Assembly: GCA_025360265.1 (NCBI GenBank)
Contig: JANYCP010000392.1
Span: 1 to 5,446, forward strand
DNA: 5,446 nt
Origin: Gemmatimonadota bacterium
GTDB lineage: Bacteria; Gemmatimonadota; Gemmatimonadetes; Gemmatimonadales; GWC2-71-9
Direction of reading: 5' to 3'
The notes under the pieces were generated by a model. The model did not search any database, was not told the origin of the DNA, and saw only the letters and a program-made list of their open reading frames with translations. The translations under genes and the position numbers were made by a program. How positions within the stretch are numbered: position 1 is the first letter of the stretch; each line of letters starts with the position of its first letter. Shown piece after piece: positions 1 through 5,446 of the stretch.

Positions 1-507
1 CATGCTGCGACACAACTCGCCAAGGAATTCTGGCTTCCCGACCTGACCATCGGGTTCAGCAAGGATTTTCTCGCCGATCCGCAGCCCGGCTATTTCACCA
101 CCGGCATCTCGATGCCGATTCCGCTCTTCTACTGGAACCACAGCAGGGGTGAAATCGCCCAGAGCCGGTTTCGCGAGCTGGAGCTCGAGGCGATTGTGCA
201 CGATGCAGAGGCTGCCGTTGGCCAGGATGTCCGGTCCGCGTACGCTGCGGCCGCGACCGCGTTGCGTCAGGCAGTCTTTCTGCGGGACCAACTGCTCCCA
301 GCCGCACGTCAGGCATACCGCATCGCCAGCGCGAGCTACGGGCTTGGCGGCTCATCTGCGCTCGAAGTGAACGCGGCCCGCACCGCAATGATTGCAGCCG
401 AAAGCCAGTACACCGACGCGCTTGCCGCGGCCAACAGCGCACAGGCCGAGCTTGAGCGTGCGGTCGCAACACCACTCACGACGTTTGGCCAGGGAGCCGC
501 ACAATGA
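1..507 (+). CDS. TolC/CzcC-family outer-membrane efflux channel, 3' part
   Basis: The reading frame is open from base 1 (first codon CAT) to the TGA at 505-507, giving 168 residues of the C-terminal half of an outer membrane factor. The start codon lies upstream of the window; the internal ATG at 112 is not the start. Family features visible: a membrane-strand-like stretch FWLPDLTIGFSKD (residues 10-22), then GISMPIPLF (36-44) and the following RGEI (49-52), which match the strand-to-helix turn of OEP repeats. After that come long Ala/Glu/Arg-rich amphipathic helices with the typical SYGLGGSSALEVNAAR segment near residues 112-127, followed by a final helix ending in AELERAV. Such proteins form trimeric channels through the outer membrane and periplasm and dock onto an RND pump and adaptor. 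The stop overlaps the start of the adaptor gene by 4 nt, so this is almost certainly the exit duct of the same system. A CzcC-like role is inferred from that context; the sequence alone does not separate CzcC from other TolC-like proteins. Confidence 0.9.
   Translation, partial: HAATQLAKEFWLPDLTIGFSKDFLADPQPGYFTTGISMPIPLFYWNHSRGEIAQSRFRELELEAIVHDAEAAVGQDVRSAYAAAATALRQAVFLRDQLLPAARQAYRIASASYGLGGSSALEVNAARTAMIAAESQYTDALAAANSAQAELERAVATPLTTFGQGAAQ
491..496 (+). promoter_or_regulatory. Ribosome binding site of the adaptor gene
   Basis: AGGGAG lies 7 nt upstream of the ATG at 504, inside the end of the outer-membrane factor gene. It supports that ATG as the true start. No other in-frame ATG follows until residue 275, and the ATGA overlap points to re-initiation by ribosomes finishing the upstream gene. 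Confidence 0.6.
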
Positions 508-1652
508 GCTGCATTCACACGAATCGGCCGACGATCGGCGCGCTCATCGCGGCCTTTGCCCTGTCAGCCTGCGGCGGCCGGAAGCCGGAGACGCCCCAGT
601 CAGCAACCGCAACCGACAGCGGCGTGACGATCACCGCCGCTCAACGCGGCCAGATCATCACCGCCAAGGTCGAACAGAAGAGCTACACGCCGACGATCCT
701 GACCACCGGCACGGTGGCGTTCAACGGCGAACGATCGACTCAGGTGATTGCGGCGATTTCCGGTCCGGTGTCGAAGCTTCTGGTCGACCTTGGCGATTCC
801 GTGAAGGTCGGTCAGGCGCTGGCGACGGTGGCGTCTCCAGACTTTGCCGCAGCTGTCGCCGCATATCGAAAGTCCGAGACGGCGTTGCACAACGCACAAC
901 GCATCGAATCGCTCGATGAGAAGCTGTTCGCCAACGATGCTTTGGCCCGCGCCGAACTCGACCAGGCAAAGAGTAACCTCCTCGCCGCTGAGGCGGACCG
1001 CGATGCAGCGATTCAGCAGCTCGCTGCGCTCGGAATCGACTCGACGTCGATCGAATCGATTCGCCAGGGCAAACCGGTGTCCGGCGCACAGTCCGCAATC
1101 CGCTCGCCGATTGCCGGTGTGATCGTCGAGCGATCCATCACGCCGGGGCAGCTGCTGCAGGCGGGTGCGACTCCGACGTTTACCGTTGCCGACCTTTCAT
1201 CGGTGTGGGTGCAGGGTAGCGTGTTCGAGGGCGATGCGGCGGCGGTGTTCAAGGGCGAAGCGGTGCTTGTCAGGATCGAGGGCGTTGCCGATTCGTTTCC
1301 CGGCCGCCTTGACTATGTCGGTGCGATGGTCGATCCGGACAGCAAGGCGATGGCAGTGCGCATACTGGTTCCGAATGTTCGTGGCCGCCTCAAGCAGAAC
1401 ATGCTTGTGCACCTCGAGATTCGCGGCGCTCGTCCGCGCGCGGCTGTTGTGATCCCGGTGTCTGCAGTACTTCGCGATGACGACAACTTGCCGTTCGTCT
1501 ACCTCGACGCCGGCAACAATCGGTTCGATCGTCGTCGCATCGCCGTCGGTGGGCGCACTGGTGACGTGTACGAAGTGACCAGTGGATTGCGCGCGGGCGA
1601 AAGTCTCGTGATCCAGGGCGCGCTACTCCTGCAGGAAGCGGGCGGGCAATGA
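504..1652 (+). CDS. RND efflux periplasmic adaptor lipoprotein (CzcB/CusB-like, HlyD/MFP family)
   Basis: This 382-residue membrane fusion protein links the inner-membrane RND pump to the outer-membrane channel. The N-terminus has a signal peptide with hydrophobic core IGALIAAFAL and lipobox L20-S-A-C23, followed by Gly-Gly, so lipid anchoring at Cys23 is likely. Domains in order: a short unstructured segment (24-45); a beta strand region (about 50-80); the first lipoyl half (about 83-112, with SGPVSKLLVDLGDSVKVGQ); an alpha-helical hairpin (about 113-176, rich in Ala/Glu/Leu); the second lipoyl half (about 196-230, SPIAGVIVERSITPGQ); a beta-barrel (about 231-310); and a membrane-proximal domain (about 311-380, with VIPVSAVLRDDD and VTSGLRAGESLVIQGA). 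Length is normal for the family. There is no His-rich N-terminal metal-binding stretch, and the only Met residues are 1, 275, 283 and 300, so the N-terminal Met site of CusB is absent. Overlaps of 4 nt with both neighbours indicate one operon and fixed stoichiometry. The family call is firm; the metal is inferred. Confidence 0.93.
   Translation: MSCIHTNRPTIGALIAAFALSACGGRKPETPQSATATDSGVTITAAQRGQIITAKVEQKSYTPTILTTGTVAFNGERSTQVIAAISGPVSKLLVDLGDSVKVGQALATVASPDFAAAVAAYRKSETALHNAQRIESLDEKLFANDALARAELDQAKSNLLAAEADRDAAIQQLAALGIDSTSIESIRQGKPVSGAQSAIRSPIAGVIVERSITPGQLLQAGATPTFTVADLSSVWVQGSVFEGDAAAVFKGEAVLVRIEGVADSFPGRLDYVGAMVDPDSKAMAVRILVPNVRGRLKQNMLVHLEIRGARPRAAVVIPVSAVLRDDDNLPFVYLDAGNNRFDRRRIAVGGRTGDVYEVTSGLRAGESLVIQGALLLQEAGGQ
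1633..1638 (+). promoter_or_regulatory. Ribosome binding site of the RND pump gene
   Basis: AGGAAG sits 10 nt upstream of the ATG at 1649, within the last codons of the adaptor gene. With the ATGA overlap it favours this ATG, although it gives the pump a longer N-terminus than many relatives. Confidence 0.5.
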
Positions 1653-4600
1653 TCGATCCCGTGGATTCTCCGGACGGTGCAGGGTCCGACAGCTCGACGA
1701 CGAAACGGTCGGCGATTCACCGGATTGTCGCGACCGCACTCGCGCAGCCGATTCTCGTCCTGGTGGCGAGTGTGGCGCTCGGCGCCGTTGGTATCTGGTC
1801 GTTCACCCGCCTGCCGATCGACGCATATCCAGATTTGTCGCCGCCGAGAGTGGGGATCTCAACGCAGTGGCCGGGCCAGGCGGCGGAAGAGGTTGAGCGG
1901 CTGATCACGGTGCCGATTGAGACTGAAATGAACGGTGCGCCGGGTATTCACGTCGTTCGTTCGGTGTCATTTTTCGGCCTTTCCTCCGTCGACATCACAT
2001 TCGACGACGGCACTGATCCGTATTTCGCCCGGCAACAGGTATTTGAGCGACTGGCCAACGTGACGTTGCCTGCCGGCGTGAGCGCCGGGATGGAGCCGCT
2101 CTTCTCTCCGTCAGGACTGGTCTACCGGTACGTGCTGCAGAGCAAGGACCGGACGCCGATGGAGCTGAAAACGCTCAATGACTGGGTGATCGCGAAGGCG
2201 TACAAGTCGGTGAAGGGTGTGGCCGACATGTCGGGCTTCGGTGGACCCACGATGGAATACCACGTCGATGTCGATCCGACGAAGCTCGCCGGTGCGGGGC
2301 TCGGTGTGTCGGGCGTGGTGAACGCGCTGGGAAACAGCAATGGCAACGCCGGCGGCGGGTTCTATTCCGAGGGTGGCCAGTTCTACTACGTGCGTGGACT
2401 CGGTCGCCTGCAGACTCCCGAAGATATCGGCAACGTCGTCCTCGCAGTGCGCAACGGGACGCCGATCCTGGTGCGCAATGTCGCCAAGATCGAGATCGGT
2501 CACCCACCGCGGACCGGCGTATTTGGCTTCAATGCGGATAGCGATGCCGTTGAGGGCGTCATCCTGATGCTCACCGGTCAGCAGGCGCAGACCGTGCTCA
2601 AGGGTGTGGAAAAGAAGACGGCTGAGCTCAATACGTCGGTCCTGCCGAAGGACGTCAAGATCAAACCATTCTACGATCGCAGCGACCTCATTGCTGTCAC
2701 GACGACTACCGTCGAGGACAATCTGGTGCGCGGCATCATTTTGGTCATCGTGGTGCTGATCTTTTTTCTCTTCGACATCCGGTCCGGGTTGATTGTCGCG
2801 GCGACAATTCCGCTGGCGCTTCTGTTTGCCTTCATCTGTCTCGACCTCAAGCACATTCCCGCCAACTTGCTCTCCATTGGCGCCATCGATTTTGGCATTC
2901 TTGTGGACGGCGCCGTAGTGATGGTGGAGAACATTCATCGCACACTCGCCCGCAAGCATGGCACCAGGTATTCCGTTCGCGAGGTGATTGCCGAGGCAGC
3001 GGCCGAGGTCGATCGCCCGATTGTATACGCTGTCGCAATTATCGTGGCCGGCTTCCTGCCGATTTACGTGCTTTCTGGCCCATCGGGCCGGCTCTTCAAG
3101 CCGATGGCCGACACCACCATCTTTGCGCTGGTTGGTTCACTGATTCTTGCACTGACCGTGTTGCCGGTCGTCTGTTCGTTCGTGTTGCGCGGCGGAGTCA
3201 AGGAGCGGCGGAATGCCGCCTTCGAGTGGTTTCGGGACCGGTACGTGGCCGCGCTCGATTGGTGCCTGAAGCGACCACGCCTTACCGTGGGCCTCTCGAC
3301 TGCGGTGTTCGCCGGTGCGCTGCTTCTCTCCACTCGCCTTGGTGCGGAGTTCATGCCGCACCTCGATGAAGGTGCGCTCTGGGTGCGTGCGACGCTGCCA
3401 GCGACGATCTCCCTCGATGAGTCAGAGCGTCTTGTGCCGCAGATACGCGAGATCCTTCGGTCATTTCCCGAGGTCACCGATGTGGCGTCTGAGCATGGTC
3501 GTCCGGATGACGGTAGCGACCCCACTGGCTTCTTCAATGCCGAATTCTTCGTTGGGCTGAAGCCATACGCTGCCTGGGCTGGATCGTATCGCACCAAGCC
3601 CGGGCTGATCGAGGCGGTCAACGCAAAGCTCGCGCAATTCCCGGGAGTGGAGTTCAACTATACCCAACCGGCAGAGGACGCCGTGGATGAGGCCGAGACG
3701 GGTCTCAAGAGTTCACTTGCAGTGAAGATCTTCGGGACCGACTTGAAGATCCTCGAGCAGAAGGCTGGCGAAATCGCTGCTGTGCTGGGCAAGGTCCGCG
3801 GCATCGACCGAATATCTGAAGTCCACGAACTCGGCCAGCCTTCGCTCACCGTCACAATCAACCGGGCGAAGATTGCGGAGTACGGGATCAACGCCGGCGA
3901 CGTGAATGCGCTGATCTCCGCGGCCGTCGGCGGCGCAGCCGCCACTCAGGTAGTGCAGGGTGAGCGATTGTTCGACCTGGTCGTGCGGCTGCAGTCGCAG
4001 TTCCGCCAGACACCGGAGCAGATCGGTGCGATCCTGATGCCGACACCTACTGGAAAACAGGTGCCGTTGCGAGAGCTTGCAGATATTCGTGTGTCGAGTG
4101 GTGCGTCATATATCTATCGCGAAGGGAATTCGCGATATATCGGCGTGCAGTTTGCCGTAGTCGGGCGCGATCTCGCTGGCGCAGTGCAGGATGCTCAGGC
4201 GCAGGTGGCAGCAAAGGTCAAGCTGCCCGCCGGCTATCGCGCAGATTGGGGTGGCGAGTACGAGGATTACACCGCGTCGCGTGAGCAACTCGCCTTCGTG
4301 TTGCCGCTAACGATTGTTCTGATTTTCGTACTGCTCTTCGCGCTCTATCGCAATTTCACGTTCCCGTTCATTACCCTCGTCGGTGTGGTCCTTTCGGCAC
4401 CAGTTGGTGGCCTTCTGGCGCTCGCAGCAACGGGTACTCCGCTCTCGGTATCGTCGGGGATTGGCTTCCTCGCCCTGTTCGGTGTGTCGGTCCAGACCGC
4501 CGTCGTGTACATCTCATATGTCAATGAACTGCGACAGCGTGGCATGAGCATCGCCGACGCTGCCCGCGAGTCCGCGTCGCAGCGATTGCGCCCGATCATG

Positions 4601-4789
4601 ATGACCGCCCTCGTGGCTGCGCTCGGCCTCCTGCCGGCGGCCATGTCAACGGGGGTCGGATCCGATTCGCAGAAGCCTTTTGCGCTGGTGATCGTCGGCG
4701 GCCTCTTTTCCCGGCTCCTGATCTCGGTATTCCTGATGCCGGTGCTATATGTGGGGGCTGCGCGAGCGGGGGATCGCCTCGAGGTCTGA
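1649..4789 (+). CDS. Heavy-metal efflux RND transporter, CzcA/CusA family (HME-RND)
   Basis: This 1046-residue inner-membrane proton/metal antiporter is full length for the family. Twelve membrane segments can be placed by eye: TM1 about 32-52, TM2-TM6 about 360-513, TM7 about 543-562, TM8-TM12 about 881-1036. Two large periplasmic porter/docking loops lie at about 53-357 and 563-880, the usual RND duplication. Diagnostic motifs are RLPIDAYPDLSPP (54-66), PGQAAEEVERLITVPIE (75-91), FDDGTDPYFARQ (118-129), and in TM4 DFGILVDGAVVMVEN (414-428). The last holds D414, D420 and E427, the acidic residues known in CzcA for proton/cation coupling. Also present are EFMPHLDEG (567-575), TQP (672-674) and GFLALFGVSVQ (939-949). 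Residues aligned by eye with the CusA methionine triad appear to be V579 or R580, N630 and E681, so a Cu/Ag substrate is unlikely and a divalent metal is the better guess. The variant with RPDDGSDPTGFFNAEFF (618-634) resembles a recognisable CzcA-like subgroup. It starts by ATGA overlap with the adaptor. The exact substrate cannot be read from sequence, so no gene symbol is given. Confidence 0.96.
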   Translation: MIDPVDSPDGAGSDSSTTKRSAIHRIVATALAQPILVLVASVALGAVGIWSFTRLPIDAYPDLSPPRVGISTQWPGQAAEEVERLITVPIETEMNGAPGIHVVRSVSFFGLSSVDITFDDGTDPYFARQQVFERLANVTLPAGVSAGMEPLFSPSGLVYRYVLQSKDRTPMELKTLNDWVIAKAYKSVKGVADMSGFGGPTMEYHVDVDPTKLAGAGLGVSGVVNALGNSNGNAGGGFYSEGGQFYYVRGLGRLQTPEDIGNVVLAVRNGTPILVRNVAKIEIGHPPRTGVFGFNADSDAVEGVILMLTGQQAQTVLKGVEKKTAELNTSVLPKDVKIKPFYDRSDLIAVTTTTVEDNLVRGIILVIVVLIFFLFDIRSGLIVAATIPLALLFAFICLDLKHIPANLLSIGAIDFGILVDGAVVMVENIHRTLARKHGTRYSVREVIAEAAAEVDRPIVYAVAIIVAGFLPIYVLSGPSGRLFKPMADTTIFALVGSLILALTVLPVVCSFVLRGGVKERRNAAFEWFRDRYVAALDWCLKRPRLTVGLSTAVFAGALLLSTRLGAEFMPHLDEGALWVRATLPATISLDESERLVPQIREILRSFPEVTDVASEHGRPDDGSDPTGFFNAEFFVGLKPYAAWAGSYRTKPGLIEAVNAKLAQFPGVEFNYTQPAEDAVDEAETGLKSSLAVKIFGTDLKILEQKAGEIAAVLGKVRGIDRISEVHELGQPSLTVTINRAKIAEYGINAGDVNALISAAVGGAAATQVVQGERLFDLVVRLQSQFRQTPEQIGAILMPTPTGKQVPLRELADIRVSSGASYIYREGNSRYIGVQFAVVGRDLAGAVQDAQAQVAAKVKLPAGYRADWGGEYEDYTASREQLAFVLPLTIVLIFVLLFALYRNFTFPFITLVGVVLSAPVGGLLALAATGTPLSVSSGIGFLALFGVSVQTAVVYISYVNELRQRGMSIADAARESASQRLRPIMMTALVAALGLLPAAMSTGVGSDSQKPFALVIVGGLFSRLLISVFLMPVLYVGAARAGDRLEV
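4112..4140 (+). repeat. Inverted repeat inside the pump gene
   Basis: The arms TATCGCGAA (4115-4123) and TTCGCGATA (4129-4137) pair perfectly over 9 bp around a 5-nt GGGAA loop. After one mismatch, two further pairs form (4112-4113 with 4139-4140). It encodes the near-symmetric peptide YIYREGNSRYI (821-831), a conserved type of RND segment, so the palindrome may simply follow from codon choice. A function at RNA level is speculative. Confidence 0.5.
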
Positions 4790-4795
4790 GGCGAT
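4773..4795 (+). terminator. Hairpin across the pump stop codon, possible non-canonical terminator
   Basis: ATCGCCTC (4773-4780) and GAGGCGAT (4788-4795) form a perfect 8-bp stem with a 7-nt loop, GAGGTCT, that holds the first base of the TGA stop. A second, weaker hairpin follows at 4798-4812 (6 bp with one G-U pair, 3-nt loop). No run of T follows either stem, so it does not meet the usual intrinsic-terminator pattern. It could mark the operon 3' end, protect it from exonucleases, or be chance in GC-rich DNA. Confidence 0.35.
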
Positions 4796-4814
4796 AGCGA
4801 GACGTCGTTTCGGG

Positions 4815-4823
4815 TGGTAAATT
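4815..4823 (+). promoter_or_regulatory. Weak extended -10-like element upstream of the metalloprotease gene
   Basis: TGGTAAATT fits an extended -10 (TGn plus TAAATT, four of six bases of TATAAT) and is one of few AT-rich spots in the 84-nt gap. No TTGACA-like -35 is present at the usual distance. It lies about 50 nt before the ATG at 4874. A promoter is expected here if the protease gene is a separate unit, but this match is weak. Confidence 0.2.
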
Positions 4824-4873
4824 GGAGGCTCGCCAACGGTCCCCAGCTCGCCACCTCTTTCTCAGAAGCCGAG

Positions 4874-5446
4874 ATGACTAAGACACGTGTAGCCTTTGTC
4901 CTTGCAGCGGTGTTTGGCGCCGCGTGCTATCGCAACGTGCCCGCGCCGGTACCGCCACCACCACCCCCGGCTCCGGCCCCAGCGCCTGCGCCAGGCGGAC
5001 GAGGGAACGGCGCGCCAGGTGATTCTGCGGCAACGCCGGGCGCTGGACGCGGCCCTGGTGCCAACACTGCACCGCGGCCATACGCCACGGTGATTCGGGC
5101 CGGCGCTGATACCAAGACGCGGGCTGGCTTGTTCAAGACGCACCAAATTGGCGATTCGCTCTTCTATGAAATCCCGCGCTCCGAGCTTGGGCGCGATATG
5201 CTGCTCACCACCGAAATCGAGAAGACAACCCAGGGCGCCGGCTACGGTGGCCAGTCGCTCGGCGACGACCTGGTTCGCTGGGAACGGCGTGGCAACCGCA
5301 TACTGCTCCGCGGCGTGCCGTCCGGTGTGATCGCATCGGATACCACCAACGCAGTGGCGCAGGCCGTCGACAACGCGACATATGCGCCGATCATCGCCGC
5401 GTTCCCGGTCGCGTCGTACGGACCGGATTCTGCTGCGGTGATCAAC
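4874..5446 (+). CDS. Exported zinc-dependent metalloprotease of the DUF5118/DUF5117 type, 5' part
   Basis: The frame is open for 191 codons to the window end, so only the N-terminal part is seen. Residues 1-18 form a signal peptide: TKTR, a hydrophobic core V6-A17, then Cys18. The lipobox G-A-A-C lacks the usual Leu at -3, so lipidation is possible but not certain. Residues 23-40 are a Pro/Ala linker with six consecutive prolines (27-32), followed by a Gly/Ala/Pro-rich stretch to about 68. Residues 69-116 (PYATVIRAGADTKTRAGLF, then FYEIPRSELGRDMLL) match my memory of DUF5118. The part from about 120, with GYGGQSLGDDLVRWERRGNR and AAFPVASYGPDS, matches the start of DUF5117. In this family a HExxH zinc-peptidase domain follows; it is outside the window, so catalysis cannot be confirmed. 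The start is chosen for its signal peptide; a GTG at 4814 is in frame but would bury it. The ribosome binding site is weak (AGAAG at 4864-4868). The cleavage target is unknown and no link to metal efflux is evident. Confidence 0.8.
   Translation, partial: MTKTRVAFVLAAVFGAACYRNVPAPVPPPPPPAPAPAPAPGGRGNGAPGDSAATPGAGRGPGANTAPRPYATVIRAGADTKTRAGLFKTHQIGDSLFYEIPRSELGRDMLLTTEIEKTTQGAGYGGQSLGDDLVRWERRGNRILLRGVPSGVIASDTTNAVAQAVDNATYAPIIAAFPVASYGPDSAAVIN
4940..4993 (+). repeat. Proline/alanine-rich low-complexity linker
   Basis: Codons for residues 23-40 of the metalloprotease alternate CCx and GCx and include six prolines in a row (27-32). It lies directly after the signal peptide and probably tethers the folded domains away from the membrane or through the periplasm. 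Such a tract is prone to slippage and normally needs EF-P for smooth translation. Confidence 0.75.

Noticed and set aside
112..507. Complete 131-residue protein starting at the ATG at 112
   Set aside because: The frame continues to base 1 with outer-membrane-factor-like sequence upstream, so the ATG encodes an internal Met of a truncated gene.
392..919. 175-codon + strand frame overlapping the end of the channel gene and the start of the adaptor gene
   Set aside because: It overlaps two well-supported genes in another frame, and its product is Arg/His/Ser-rich with no domain.
2111..2959. 282-codon open frame on the minus strand inside the pump gene
   Set aside because: It is antisense to the strongly conserved TM1-TM4 part of the pump. 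Its translation is His/Arg/Asp/Gln-rich without recognisable motifs, as expected when GC-rich codons are read in reverse.
3064..3657. 197-codon open frame on the minus strand inside the pump gene
   Set aside because: Ser/Arg/Pro-rich shadow of the second periplasmic loop; no family motif and no convincing ribosome binding site.
4862..5146. 94-codon minus-strand frame opposite the metalloprotease N-terminus
   Set aside because: Low-complexity Arg/Trp/Gly-rich translation of the Pro/Ala linker in reverse; the + strand frame has a signal peptide and family domains.
1..5446. Search for tRNA/rRNA, CRISPR repeats, insertion sequence ends, riboswitch-like leaders and a metal-responsive regulator
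   Set aside because: Nothing convincing seen. The window is almost fully coding, with one 84-nt gap, no direct-repeat array and no transposase motif; a regulator, if present, lies outside.

Overview
The window holds the end of a three-gene efflux operon followed by the start of an unrelated secreted-protein gene, all on the + strand. The DNA is GC-rich (roughly 60% by eye) and tightly packed. The last gene resembles the DUF5118/DUF5117 zinc-metalloprotease family, which is common in Gemmatimonadota, Acidobacteriota and Bacteroidota. Together with the high GC and the Pro/Ala/Gly-rich linker, this suggests a Gram-negative, GC-rich bacterium, with Gemmatimonadota as my first guess. That guess is inference, not proof.

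Region 1 (1-4789) encodes a complete tripartite heavy-metal efflux system in the order outer-membrane factor (3' part only), periplasmic adaptor, inner-membrane RND pump. Both junctions are ATGA overlaps of 4 nt, so the genes are very probably co-transcribed and translationally coupled. The RND pump would take up metal ions from the periplasm or cytoplasm and drive export with the proton gradient. The lipoprotein adaptor would clamp it to the TolC/CzcC-like channel, giving export across both membranes. The pump carries the DFGx3DGAVxxVEN motif in TM4, and neither pump nor adaptor shows the methionine sites of CusA/CusB. A divalent cation (Zn, Co, Cd or Ni class) is therefore a better guess than Cu(I)/Ag(I).

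Region 2 (4790-4873) is an 84-nt gap. An 8-bp hairpin spans the pump stop codon and a second, weaker hairpin follows it. There is no U-tract, so this is at best a non-canonical terminator or 3'-end stabiliser. A weak extended -10-like sequence is also present.

Region 3 (4874-5446) is the 5' part of an exported or lipid-anchored protein with a proline-rich linker and the N-terminal domains of a DUF5118/DUF5117 zinc-dependent metalloprotease. The catalytic part lies beyond the window.

I found no RNA gene, mobile element, CRISPR array, metal-responsive regulator or clearly new system. The window looks like an ordinary metal-resistance operon; the findings are modest and scored accordingly.
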